A DNA stretch of 64,000 nucleotides from Saccharothrix saharensis (GCF_006716745.1 NZ_VFPP01000001.1:4030001-4094000), one strand, 5' to 3'; shown: positions 27,314 through 35,427, counted from the stretch's first letter. Translations and numbers: made by a program. The notes: generated from the letters alone by a model not told the origin.

Positions 27314-28384
27314 TCATTCGGGTAATGGACCCAAGGCGCTCAGACCGAGTACGACTTCGTGATAAGCGTCACAGCCGAGTGCTTGTTCGACGAGCTCATC
27401 CCGCAATGCTGCGGTGAAGCCGATACCAAATCCCATTGCCGTAGCTACCAGATAAGCCGTTTGGGACAGATGGCCTACGTCCATTTGCACAACACGGTAA
27501 GCACGTGACGTGTCGTAACGCCATCTGGTCCGTTCGAGGACGCCGGTGTACGCGAGGACCAGCGGCGCGCGCCCCACCCAGTCCTGGTCGCCCGCCGCCG
27601 CCGCCATCTCGGCGGGCCCCCACGTCACCCCGACGGGCTCCAGCGCGTGCGCGAGCCCGTCGTAGTGGTACCACCCCGGTTCCAGCGCCTCGACCGAGCG
27701 CACGTGCGCGTACAGCTCGACCGGGTGCCGCCCGCCGCCGGACGGGCTGGTCTTGAACACCGTGCCGGACCGCCCGATCCGCGACCGCACCGGCGACGGC
27801 CCGCTCAGCACGGCCAGCAGCTCGGCGACCTTCGTCAGCGGCAGCGGCCCCGGCCCGAACTCGCGTGTCGTGCGGCGGGACAGCAGCACGTCCAGCAGGC
27901 CCTCCCGCGCCCACTTCGCCGTGCCGTCCAGGCGGGGCAGCAGCACCGCCGTGCGGCCCAGGCTGCGGAACGGCGCGGGCGGCGGCTCGGCGGCCAGCTT
28001 CGCGTCCAGCAGGGCGTCGTGCTCCTCCGAGCGCTGGTAGGGCGCGTCGGCGAGGGTGCGGCTGGCGAAGTGGAAGTGCCGCGCCGCCGTGCCCCACTCG
28101 CCCCACGCGGCGAGCAGCCGCCGTTCCTCCTCGTGCTCGGGCGAGCCCTCGACGATCAGCACACCGGCCTCGACCAGCTCGTCCAACACCTTGCGCAGCG
28201 CCGCCCGGTCCGCCTCGGCCAGCGGGGCGAGCAGCGCGTCGACGTCGGTGAACTCGGTGAACTTGCGGCACAGCAGCTCGGCGGTCTCACTGATCGCGAA
28301 CTGCCGGTGGTGGAGGTAGTCGTCCCACACCACGGCCCCGTCGGCGTAGAACAGCGTCGCGTGCTCAGCGACCTTTGCCCGCAC
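27314..28384 (-). CDS. SagB-type flavin-dependent peptide oxidase
   Basis: A 356-residue protein. Residues about 20-85 form a winged-helix-like N-terminal domain (FAISETAELLCRKFTEFTDV) that could recognise a leader peptide. The SagB/ThcOx nitroreductase domain (about 145-350) shows the FMN motif SRRTTREFGPGPL, SPSGGGRHPVELYAH, and GHLSQTAYLVATAMGFG. SagB enzymes oxidise azolines or other peptide bonds in RiPP pathways. It overlaps the ATP-grasp gene by 20 bp. The last 220 bp are clearly less GC-rich, and the third-last codon is TTA, a rare and often regulatory codon in actinomycetes. Confidence 0.85.
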   Translation of the reverse strand: MRAKVAEHATLFYADGAVVWDDYLHHRQFAISETAELLCRKFTEFTDVDALLAPLAEADRAALRKVLDELVEAGVLIVEGSPEHEEERRLLAAWGEWGTAARHFHFASRTLADAPYQRSEEHDALLDAKLAAEPPPAPFRSLGRTAVLLPRLDGTAKWAREGLLDVLLSRRTTREFGPGPLPLTKVAELLAVLSGPSPVRSRIGRSGTVFKTSPSGGGRHPVELYAHVRSVEALEPGWYHYDGLAHALEPVGVTWGPAEMAAAAGDQDWVGRAPLVLAYTGVLERTRWRYDTSRAYRVVQMDVGHLSQTAYLVATAMGFGIGFTAALRDELVEQALGCDAYHEVVLGLSALGPLPE

Positions 28385-29483
28385 CCAGCAGCTCCTTGAA
28401 GCGCGCCGCCACCCACCCGTGCACGGCGTCCGACACCCGGGAGTCCTGCGCCCGGTGCTCGAACCACCGCCAGTCGCAGTTGACGTTGACCTCCAGGAAC
28501 ACGTGGTCGCCGCCGGAGAGGAGCAGGTCGAACGCGGCGACCTGGAGCCGCCAGTGCCGGGCCAGGGCGAGCAGCCGGTCGGTCAGCGAGGCAGGCACGT
28601 CCACGGGCGTGACGCGGACCGCCTCGGGGTCGACCCACAGCTGCGCCGGGTCCAGCTTGTCGACCTGGAACGCCAGGCACCGCTCGCCCACCACGAACAC
28701 GCGCAGCTCGGTGTCGGAGGGCACGTACTCCTGCACGATCACCGGCGCGGACTCGGGCACGTCACCGGACCGGCTGGTCTCCAGCGGTCGCGGAAACAGG
28801 CCGTGCTGCATGCCGGGGCGCGGTTCGAGCAGGTGGCGGCCGGAGGTCTTGACGATGCACCGGCCGCCGCCGGGCCGGGTGCGGCCGGGCCGGGTGGTGA
28901 CCGTGGTGCGCGGCACGCGCAGGCCGAACGCGGAGGCGTCGGCGAGCTGGGTGAGCCGGTTGAGGTGGGAGGTGTTGCGGCTGGGGTTGACGTGCGCCCA
29001 GTCGGCGCGGCTGGACAGCCACTCGGCGACGGCGCCCCACTGGTCCACCGCGTACGCGCCGGCCAGCGTGCCGGGCTCGTGGGGCAGGGCGGTCAGCTCG
29101 AAGTGCCTGCGCCACACCAGCAGGGGGCGCAGCAGCCAGCGGTCGAGCTCCAGCAGCGGCTGGTCGGTGTAGACGGTCAGCGGCAGGTCCGCGGAGCGGT
29201 CGGCGTCGATGCGGGCCATCCGGATGCCGCGCTCGGCGAGCGCGATGGAGAGCTCGTTCATCTCCATGTCGGCGGCGCGGGCCAGGACGAGCACGCACGG
29301 CACGGGGCTGCCGTCGCCCTCGTCGACCATGCCGAGGCGGTGCACCTGCTCCTGGAAGTCCAGGCACTTCGGCTGCGACCGGAAGAGGTAGTCCTGGCCT
29401 TGCAGCAACAGCGGGGGCGGTTTCGCCGGTCTGGCGGCCTCGGGTGGGGGAACGGTCTCGTTCCCCCACCCGGAGACGGTCAT
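28365..29483 (-). CDS. ATP-grasp peptide maturase
   Basis: A 372-residue ATP-grasp protein resembling RiPP maturases of the MvdC/MvdD and SAV_5884 types. After an unusual 60-residue N-terminal extension it reads SRNTSHLNRLTQLADASAFG then LRVPRTTVTTRP, CIVKTSGRHLL (ATP-binding Lys), VIVQEYVPSDTELRVFVVG and the metal-binding FLEVNVNCDWRWFEH. Such enzymes join Lys, Thr or Ser side chains to Asp or Glu. It starts 3 bases after the stop of a 40-residue peptide gene and overlaps the SagB gene: one operon. The substrate is presumably that peptide. Confidence 0.82.
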   Translation of the reverse strand: MTVSGWGNETVPPPEAARPAKPPPLLLQGQDYLFRSQPKCLDFQEQVHRLGMVDEGDGSPVPCVLVLARAADMEMNELSIALAERGIRMARIDADRSADLPLTVYTDQPLLELDRWLLRPLLVWRRHFELTALPHEPGTLAGAYAVDQWGAVAEWLSSRADWAHVNPSRNTSHLNRLTQLADASAFGLRVPRTTVTTRPGRTRPGGGRCIVKTSGRHLLEPRPGMQHGLFPRPLETSRSGDVPESAPVIVQEYVPSDTELRVFVVGERCLAFQVDKLDPAQLWVDPEAVRVTPVDVPASLTDRLLALARHWRLQVAAFDLLLSGGDHVFLEVNVNCDWRWFEHRAQDSRVSDAVHGWVAARFKELLGAGKGR

Positions 29484-29486
29484 GAC

Positions 29487-29609
29487 TCAGTCGTCTTTCT
29501 TGCTGCAAAAACGCTTTTCGGCGGTGGCGTACTCCGCGGAGTACTCCGCCAGCGCACGATCCTCGATCTCACCGCGGCGAAGCTGTGCGGCCAGCTCCTC
29601 GAGAGACAT
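29487..29609 (-). CDS. Putative RiPP precursor peptide
   Basis: A 40-residue peptide: MSLEELAAQLRRGEIEDRAL then AEYSAEYATAEKRFCSKKDD. The first 28 residues are acidic and amphipathic, leader-like. The tail TAEKRFCSKKDD holds one Cys, one Ser, three Lys and two Asp, plausible partners for ATP-grasp cross-linking. GAGAGAGG lies about 8 bases before the ATG. The stop is three bases from the ATP-grasp start. No known family is recognised; the precursor role is inferred from size, position and composition. Leader and core boundaries are guesses. Confidence 0.72.
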   Translation of the reverse strand: MSLEELAAQLRRGEIEDRALAEYSAEYATAEKRFCSKKDD

Positions 29610-29665
29610 CGCGGTCACCTCTCTCCCCACTGATGCATCACACATTCAGGCGATGCACCAGCTGT

Positions 29666-29694
29666 ATTCTCGGGTTCACGTTACGCAATGTCAA
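29666..29694 (-). promoter_or_regulatory. Near-consensus promoter of the peptide operon
   Basis: On the minus strand, TTGACA (29694-29689) is followed after exactly 17 bases by GAGAAT (29671-29666), a perfect -35 and a 4/6 match to the -10 box. The start of transcription would lie near 29658, giving a leader of about 50 bases before the peptide ATG at 29609. The surrounding DNA is AT-richer than the window average. Confidence 0.65.
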
Positions 29695-29746
29695 GGCGAC
29701 TGGCCCTGCGTTAGCCCGTATGGGGGCTCAAGGTCGAGGACTCAGC

Positions 29747-29800
29747 CGGACGGCCCCGGCCTGCCACGCCCGATCGGCGCAGCGTGCGCGGGGCCGTCCG
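29747..29800 (-). terminator. ndh terminator hairpin
   Basis: Perfect 11-bp arms CGGACGGCCCC and GGGGCCGTCCG separated by 32 bases that may fold further, directly after the NADH dehydrogenase stop. It insulates ndh from the peptide operon promoter downstream. Confidence 0.7.
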
Positions 29801-29803
29801 CGA

Positions 29804-31129
29804 TCAGCTCTTGGTGGCCCGGTCGAACTCGGCCTTCGGCTCGTGGATCTGGCCGAGGGCGACGACCTCGCGGCCCGAGAACAGCGCCTGCGTCCAGTCC
29901 ACGAACACCCGGAACTTGCGGTTGACCGTGGGCATGAACATGACGTGGTAGCTGCGGTGCATGAACCAGGCGACGACGCCCTTGAACCGCAGGCCGAACA
30001 CGTCGGCCACGCCCTTGTAGAGGCCCAGGCCCGCGACCGAGCCCAGGTACTTGTGGAAGTAGTCCTTCGGCTGCTTGCCGCGCAGCGTGGCCACGATGTT
30101 CTTCGCCAGCAGCTTGGACTGCCGGATGGCGTGCTGCGCGTTCGGCACGCAGGTCGCCGTCGGGTCCTCCTCGGTGCGCGACAGGTCCGGCACGGCCGAG
30201 CAGTCGCCCGCGGCCCAGACCCCCGGCAGGCCCACGACCTGCATCGCGGCCGTGCACCGGACCCGGCCGCGCTCGTCGAGCGGCAGGTCGGTGTTGCGCA
30301 GCATCGGGTTGGCCTTCATGCCCGCGGTCCAGATGATGGTGTCCGAGTCGAACTCGGTGCCGTCGTCCAGGACGACGTGGCCGCCCTCCATGCTCTTGAC
30401 GCGCGTGTCGAGGTAGCACTTGATGCCGCGCTTCTCGAGCTGCTCGACGGTGTAGACGCCGAGCCGCGCGCTCACCTCGGGCATGATCCGGCCGGTGGCC
30501 TCGACCAGCACCCAGTGCATGTCGGACTGCTTGAGGCCCTCGTAGTACCGCAGCGCGTAGCGGGCCATGTCCTCCAGCTCCGCCAGCGTCTCGATGCCCG
30601 CGAAGCCGCCGCCGATGACGACGAAGCTCAGCAGCCGCTTGCGCAGCTCCGGGTCGTTCGTGCTGGCGGCCTGGTCGAGCCGCGACAGCACGTGGTTGCG
30701 CAGGTAGATGGCCTCGCCGATGGTCTTCATGCCGATGCCGACCTCGGGCAGGCCCGGGATGGGCAGCGTGCGCGAGATGGCGCCGAGCGCCGAGACGAGC
30801 ACGTCGTACTCGTACTCCTCGACGTGACCGTCGGCGAGCTCGACCGTGACGGCCTTGCGCTCGTGCTCGATGCGGGTGGCGCGGCCGGTGACCACGTGGC
30901 AGCGCTTGAGGACCTTGCGCAGGGGCACCACGACGTGGCGGGGCTCGATGGAACCGGCCGCCGCCTCGGGGAGGAACGGCTGGTAGGTCATGTGCGGCTG
31001 GGGGTCGATCACCGTGACGGACGCCTCGCCGGAACGCAGCTTCTTCTGCAATCCCAGCGCGGTGTACATGCCGACGTACCCACCGCCGACAATCACGATC
31101 CGTGTGGGTTGCGACTTCACAGCAGCCAT
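29804..31129 (-). CDS. ndh: Type II NADH dehydrogenase
   Basis: A 441-residue NDH-2-like flavoprotein passing electrons from NADH to menaquinone at the membrane surface without pumping protons. FAD-binding motif IVIVGGGYVGMYTALGLQKK is near the N-terminus, the NAD-binding FVVIGGGFAGIETLAELEDM is at mid-protein, and the FAD loop VGLPGVWAAGDCSAVP follows. The C-terminal region with hydrophobic and aromatic helices (VVAWFMHRSYHVMFMP) should sit on the membrane. The ATG at 31129 gives MAAVKSQPTRIVIVGGG; upstream codons are not conserved-looking. Confidence 0.88.
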   Translation of the reverse strand: MAAVKSQPTRIVIVGGGYVGMYTALGLQKKLRSGEASVTVIDPQPHMTYQPFLPEAAAGSIEPRHVVVPLRKVLKRCHVVTGRATRIEHERKAVTVELADGHVEEYEYDVLVSALGAISRTLPIPGLPEVGIGMKTIGEAIYLRNHVLSRLDQAASTNDPELRKRLLSFVVIGGGFAGIETLAELEDMARYALRYYEGLKQSDMHWVLVEATGRIMPEVSARLGVYTVEQLEKRGIKCYLDTRVKSMEGGHVVLDDGTEFDSDTIIWTAGMKANPMLRNTDLPLDERGRVRCTAAMQVVGLPGVWAAGDCSAVPDLSRTEEDPTATCVPNAQHAIRQSKLLAKNIVATLRGKQPKDYFHKYLGSVAGLGLYKGVADVFGLRFKGVVAWFMHRSYHVMFMPTVNRKFRVFVDWTQALFSGREVVALGQIHEPKAEFDRATKS

Positions 31130-31299
31130 ACACACATGGTCGCACCGGGTGGGGCTTTCCGGCGCATCGAGCGGGCCCGTTGTGACCACAGTCGCCGGGT
31201 GATTGCGGACACCCTGCCGCTGACCAGCGGGAGCCGGTGAACGTGCTGAGAGGAACGATCCAGACGGTCAGCTCGCGCTGAGCGTCCAGGCCCGGTTCC

Positions 31300-31806
31300 T
31301 CAGCCCTTCCGACGCAGCAGGAGGACCACTCCGACGACGAGCCCGACGACGCACGCGAGCCCGACCACCTCGACCGCTTCGTCCGTTCGGCCGTCAGGCA
31401 GGAGGAGGACGACACCGGCGAGGGCGAGCACGCAGAGTTGCACCGCGGCGAACCTCTTCGCCGGTGCCCTTAGTGCATCCAGGTGAACGCGCGACCCGGC
31501 CGGGACGACCGCGGCGTAGGCGGACAGGACGTGCAGCAGGTGCAGCAGCACGATGAGCGCGAACACGCCCGGCCACGCCGGCTCGTCGCCGGTGAACACC
31601 ATCGCCGCCGCCGGGTACCCGATGATCAACGCGACCGCGGCGGACGCCGGGATCGCCGCCGCCACGACGACCAGCCCGCCGTACACCGCGAGCGCGGGCC
31701 ACTCGACCCCGTTGAGCGCGAGCACCCCGGCCACCGCCGCCGCCACCACCGCGATCGACGCCCGCAACACCCACGCCGGCCACCCGGCCCCCAGCTCAAC
31801 CCGCAC
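31300..31806 (-). CDS. Hypothetical multi-pass membrane protein
   Basis: A 168-residue protein with about five hydrophobic segments (for example ASIAVVAAAVAGVLALNGVE, ALAVYGGLVVVAAAIPASAA, VVGLACVVGLVVGVVLLL) and a short basic end RRKG. No motif or family recognised. The frame stays open into the repeat cluster upstream, but GTG at 31806 is the likely start because the extension reads repeat-derived sequence. It is followed, on the same strand, by ndh. Confidence 0.6.
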   Translation of the reverse strand: MRVELGAGWPAWVLRASIAVVAAAVAGVLALNGVEWPALAVYGGLVVVAAAIPASAAVALIIGYPAAAMVFTGDEPAWPGVFALIVLLHLLHVLSAYAAVVPAGSRVHLDALRAPAKRFAAVQLCVLALAGVVLLLPDGRTDEAVEVVGLACVVGLVVGVVLLLRRKG

Positions 31807-31819
31807 CGCCGCCCCCGTC

Positions 31820-31945
31820 CTGAGCGTTGAACCCGCGGTACCTGAGCGTTCGACACTCGAGACCTGAGCGTTCGACACTCGCGAGTGTCGAACGCTCGGC
31901 GCCCGAGTGTCGAACGCTCAGGCCCCGTGAATTCGACATTCGCGT
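31820..31945. repeat. Repeat cluster with perfect palindrome, third locus
   Basis: Holds diverged and intact inverted units followed by direct units of the 22-bp family. At 31866-31897 two units meet head to head, forming a perfect 32-bp palindrome (GAGCGTTCGACACTCG plus its reverse complement). The GTGAATTCGACATTCGCGTCA end resembles the spacer at 9.2 kb. Here the flanking genes are in tandem on the minus strand, not convergent. Confidence 0.85.
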
Positions 31946-33339
31946 CATCGCGTCACCCGACGGGCCGTGCGGGCGGCGCGGAGGACACCCGCGATCGGCG
32001 CGCCCCACTGCACGACGGCCACGCCGTGCTGCCGCATCGCCTCCAGCCGCACGTCGTGCTCCAACCGGATCACCTTCAACGCGCTCTCACCCCACGGCGT
32101 CTCGCGGTCGGCCCGCAACGGCGACGGCAGCACGTCCACCGCCAGCACCAGGTTGCCCCGCCGCGCCGCGTGCACGGCCAGCTCCACCACCTCGGCGTCC
32201 AGGAACGGCGACAGCACGACCACCAGCGCGCCGTGCGGCACCTGCTCCGGCCGCAGCACGGGCCGCTGCGCCCACCCGGCCGACCGGGCGCACACCACGA
32301 GCTGGTTGCGCAACCGCAGCAACTGCCGCCGTCCCGCACCCGCCCGCGCGCCGAGCTGCGGCCGGCCGAGGTCCACCAGCCCCACCCGGTCGCCCTGCCG
32401 CAGGTACCCGGCCGCCAACGACGCCGCCGCCCGCACGGCCAGGTCCAGGCTGCCGGCGGGCCGCACGGTCGTCCCCCGTGACGCCAACGACCACTCGCCG
32501 AGCGACCGGCCGAGCGCACGGCCCGACGCCACCTTCGCGGGCACCGACCAGTCACCCAGCTCCGCACCGACGTCCAGCCGCGTGTCCAACGCCAGCACGA
32601 CGTCCGCGTCCGCCTCCGCGTGGTGCTCACGCACGTGCAGGTTCGTGCCCTCCGCGGCACCCGCGCTCGCCCGCAGCGACACCCGCCAGTCGATCCGACG
32701 CAGCCGGTCGCCCGGCTGGAACGCCCGGATGTCGCGCAGCTCCACCGAGTCGCCCGGCCGCCGCGCCCGGTGCGCGCCGACCAGGCCGACCGCCCGCGCG
32801 GGCAGCAACCCGGCGGGCAGCGCCTCGACCGGCGGCAGGATCACCCGGCCGCGCTCGGCGGCCGTCACCGGACCGTGCACGAACAACGCGTCCGGCCCGG
32901 CCACCAGGTGGTCCGGCCGCAGGTCCACGCCCTCGCCCCACGCGTCACGCCGCAGCACGACCTCGATCTCCCGCGCCTGTCCGGACAGCAGGTGCACGGG
33001 CCCGATGCCCGCGCCGACACCCGGCAGCCGGATCGCCAGCACCTCCGCGCCCAGGCCCGGGTCGACCTCCACCACGGACTTGGCCGCGCCGACCTCGCCC
33101 GTGCGCGGCAGCCCGCGCACCCGCACCTCCGGCGTGCCGACGACCGGCGTGACCAGCGCCAACAGCGTCGACAGCAGCAGCGGCGCGCCGAACAGGACCA
33201 GCTCCACCTCGTGCAGCACGCCGCCCAGCACCACCATGCCGACGCCCAGCACGAGGCCCCGCACCAGCGCGTCCGTGGGGTGCCAGTGCGCGCCGCGCCC
33301 GCCGGTGAACGCCACGCGCAGCCGTTCCGCCCGGTTCAC
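31945..33339 (-). CDS. DUF58 domain protein
   Basis: A 464-residue protein with two N-terminal hydrophobic segments (ALVRGLVLGVGMVVLGG and VLFGAPLLLSTLLALVTP), a beta-rich middle part, and the DUF58/vWA-like domain marked by DSVELRDIRAFQPGDRLRRI followed by DW. DUF58 proteins work with MoxR ATPases, probably in envelope assembly or stress. The GTG at 33339 overlaps the MoxR stop as GTGA. It is last in the operon and ends in the repeat cluster. Confidence 0.87.
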   Translation of the reverse strand: MNRAERLRVAFTGGRGAHWHPTDALVRGLVLGVGMVVLGGVLHEVELVLFGAPLLLSTLLALVTPVVGTPEVRVRGLPRTGEVGAAKSVVEVDPGLGAEVLAIRLPGVGAGIGPVHLLSGQAREIEVVLRRDAWGEGVDLRPDHLVAGPDALFVHGPVTAAERGRVILPPVEALPAGLLPARAVGLVGAHRARRPGDSVELRDIRAFQPGDRLRRIDWRVSLRASAGAAEGTNLHVREHHAEADADVVLALDTRLDVGAELGDWSVPAKVASGRALGRSLGEWSLASRGTTVRPAGSLDLAVRAAASLAAGYLRQGDRVGLVDLGRPQLGARAGAGRRQLLRLRNQLVVCARSAGWAQRPVLRPEQVPHGALVVVLSPFLDAEVVELAVHAARRGNLVLAVDVLPSPLRADRETPWGESALKVIRLEHDVRLEAMRQHGVAVVQWGAPIAGVLRAARTARRVTR

Positions 33340-34307
33340 GAGCGCGCGCTCGCGGGGCCGGCCACCCGGCCCAGCAGCTCGGTCACGACCTCCACGCCGG
33401 TGACGCCGGACGTCCACGTCTCCGGACGCAGCGTGAGCCGGTGCGCCAGCGCGGGCACGGCGCACTCCTTGACGTCCTCGGGCAGCACGAAGTCCCGCCC
33501 GTCCAGCACCGCCAGGGCCCGCCCCACCAGCACCAGCGCCTGCGCGCCGCGGGGTGACGCGCCGACCTCGACCGCGGGGTGCGCCCGGGTCGCGGCCGCC
33601 AGGTCCACGCAGTACCGCAGCACGTCGTCGTCGACCGACACCTGCTCCACGCCGTGCTGCAGCCGGCGCAGCCGCTCCGCGTCCAGCACCGGCTCGACCT
33701 CGGTCTCCTCGCGCTGCCGCACGAGCCTGCGGCGCAGCACCTCGACCTCCTCGGCGGGCGGCGGGTAGCCGATGTCCAGCCGCAGCAGGAACCGGTCGAG
33801 CTGCGCCTCCGGCAGCGGGTAGGTGCCCTCGTACTCGACCGGGTTCGCGGTCGCCAGCACGTGGAACGGGCGGGGCAGCCCGAACGTGCGGCCCTCGACC
33901 GTGACCTGCCGCTCCTGCATGGCCTCCAGCAGCGCGGACTGCGTCTTCGGGGGCGTGCGGTTGATCTCGTCGGCCAGCAGCAGGCCGGTGAACAGCGGTC
34001 CCTCGCGGAAGGTGAACTCGCGGTCGCCCGGGTTGTAGAGGAACGACCCGGTGACGTCGGCGGGCAGCAGGTCGGGCGTGCACTGCAGGCGCTTGAAGTC
34101 CAGCTTCAACGCCTGCGCCAGCGACCGCGCCATCAGCGTCTTGCCCAGGCCGGGCACGTCCTCCAGCAGCACGTGCCCGCCCGCGAGGATCGCCGCCAGC
34201 GCCAGCCGCAGCGACCGCTCCCGACCCACGACGACCGTGCCGACGGCGGCCAACACCGCCTTGGCCTCGGCCGCGATCGCCTCGACGCCCACTCCGGCTT
34301 CGGTCAC
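33336..34307 (-). CDS. MoxR-family AAA+ ATPase
   Basis: A 323-residue ATPase. Walker A is in LLEDVPGLGKTLMARSLAQA, Walker B in GLLLADEINRTPPKTQSALL, sensor 1 in HVLATANPVEYEGTYPLPEA, and the arginine region in EAQLDRFLLRLD. MoxR proteins act as chaperones for metal-dependent or vWA-domain partners. The GTG at 34307 overlaps the upstream gene's stop (GTGA), and the gene stop overlaps the DUF58 start. This fits the common MoxR-DUF58-DUF4129 layout. Confidence 0.93.
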   Translation of the reverse strand: MTEAGVGVEAIAAEAKAVLAAVGTVVVGRERSLRLALAAILAGGHVLLEDVPGLGKTLMARSLAQALKLDFKRLQCTPDLLPADVTGSFLYNPGDREFTFREGPLFTGLLLADEINRTPPKTQSALLEAMQERQVTVEGRTFGLPRPFHVLATANPVEYEGTYPLPEAQLDRFLLRLDIGYPPPAEEVEVLRRRLVRQREETEVEPVLDAERLRRLQHGVEQVSVDDDVLRYCVDLAAATRAHPAVEVGASPRGAQALVLVGRALAVLDGRDFVLPEDVKECAVPALAHRLTLRPETWTSGVTGVEVVTELLGRVAGPASARS

Positions 34308-34771
34308 AGCTTCTCCAACAGGTCGGCGAGCCGGGACGGCTCGGGCAGCGGCGCTTTCGGGTCGGTGAGCAGGCGGTGCAGCTCGTCGCCGAGCACTTCC
34401 CCGGCTCTCGGGTGGTGCAGGTCGGGCACGCCGTGCACCTGCCGCAGGCGTGCCTCGGCGAGCCGGCGCAGCCGGGGCTGGATCCGCTTGACGAACCGGT
34501 CCTGGTCGACGGAGGCCTCGGCGAGCCGGCTCGCGAGCGTGCTGGCCTGCGCGGACGTGGCGGTGGAGATGGTCGCGGGCCGGGGCGCCCACAGCACGTC
34601 GGTCGCGCGCGGCAGGCGTGCGACGAGCAGGCTCAACGCGCCGACGGGCAGTGCGAGCAGCACCGCCCACAGCCACGGCGCGCCGACGCGGGCGAGCACC
34701 AGCGCGGTGCCGGCCGTGACGGCGACCGCCAGCGCCACCGCGCGTCCCATACCGCGGACGAGGGGGTTCAC
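34304..34771 (-). CDS. Small membrane protein of the MoxR operon
   Basis: A 155-residue protein with two transmembrane helices (residues about 10-50, AVALAVAVTAGTALVLARVG and WLWAVLLALPVGALSLLVA) and a cytosolic helical tail. The GTG overlaps the DUF4129 gene stop. A protein of this type often sits between DUF4129 and MoxR genes in actinobacteria. Function is unknown, presumably shared with the operon. Confidence 0.8.
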   Translation of the reverse strand: MNPLVRGMGRAVALAVAVTAGTALVLARVGAPWLWAVLLALPVGALSLLVARLPRATDVLWAPRPATISTATSAQASTLASRLAEASVDQDRFVKRIQPRLRRLAEARLRQVHGVPDLHHPRAGEVLGDELHRLLTDPKAPLPEPSRLADLLEKL

Positions 34772-35427
34772 CGCAGGTCTCGCACGATGTGCTCCAACGC
34801 GTCGGCGGCGGTGCGGGCGTCCGCCGCGGTCACCTCGGCCGTGCCGAACCGGGCCCGCTGGTAGGCGCGGCGCAGCGTGCCCGTGGCGTCCTCGTCCACC
34901 CGGTAGCGGCGCAGCAGGTCGCCGGTGAACTCGGTGGCCGTCTGGTGGCCCTCGCGCGGCACGCCGCTGTCCCGCGCGGCCCGTTCGAGGCTGAGCCAGG
35001 CGGCGATCACCGCGTCACCGGGCGGCCCACTCGCGGTGCCGCGCAGCTCCTCCAGCGCCTCGGCGGCGCGTCGGACGAGGATCGGCGGCGGCTTCGCGTG
35101 CTCCTCGGGCAGGTCGGGCGCGTCGACCGCGACCCCGGTGCCACGCCGCCGACGCCACTGGAACACGCCGAGCGAGACCAGCAGCCACACCACGCCGACG
35201 ACCACCACGGCGATCAGCACGATCAGGAACACCAGCAGCGACCCGGCCGCCCCGGACCCGTCCAGGTTCGGTTCCAACGGCGGCAGCGACTGCGCCGTGG
35301 GCGTGGACGTCGCGTCGTCGGCCGCCGGCCGGTCCTGGTACCGCACCGGTGACGTCCCGCGGGCCGCGAGCGCGATGAGGACGAGCGCCGACCCCACCGC
35401 GAGGACGAGCGCGAGCCGGGGCTTCAT
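34768..35427 (-). CDS. DUF4129 domain membrane protein
   Basis: A 219-residue protein. A signal-like helix (residues 4-22), an external Pro/Thr linker, a transmembrane helix (about 62-90, LLVFLIVLIAVVVVGVVWLL) and the cytosolic DUF4129 domain (AAWLSLERAARDSGVPREGH then TATEFTGDLLRRY). DUF4129 domains occur with transglutaminase-like and MoxR systems. The ATG overlaps the uracil-DNA glycosylase stop (ATGA). Confidence 0.87.
   Translation of the reverse strand: MKPRLALVLAVGSALVLIALAARGTSPVRYQDRPAADDATSTPTAQSLPPLEPNLDGSGAAGSLLVFLIVLIAVVVVGVVWLLVSLGVFQWRRRRGTGVAVDAPDLPEEHAKPPPILVRRAAEALEELRGTASGPPGDAVIAAWLSLERAARDSGVPREGHQTATEFTGDLLRRYRVDEDATGTLRRAYQRARFGTAEVTAADARTAADALEHIVRDLR

Noticed and set aside
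27153-27535. Integrated mobile element at the tRNA gene
   Set aside because: No integrase, no second copy of the tRNA 3' end and no phage or plasmid genes nearby. The local GC drop alone is not enough.
31300-31878. Longer start for the hypothetical membrane protein, inside the repeat
   Set aside because: The extra residues derive from the 22-bp repeat family, so the GTG at 31806 is more likely.
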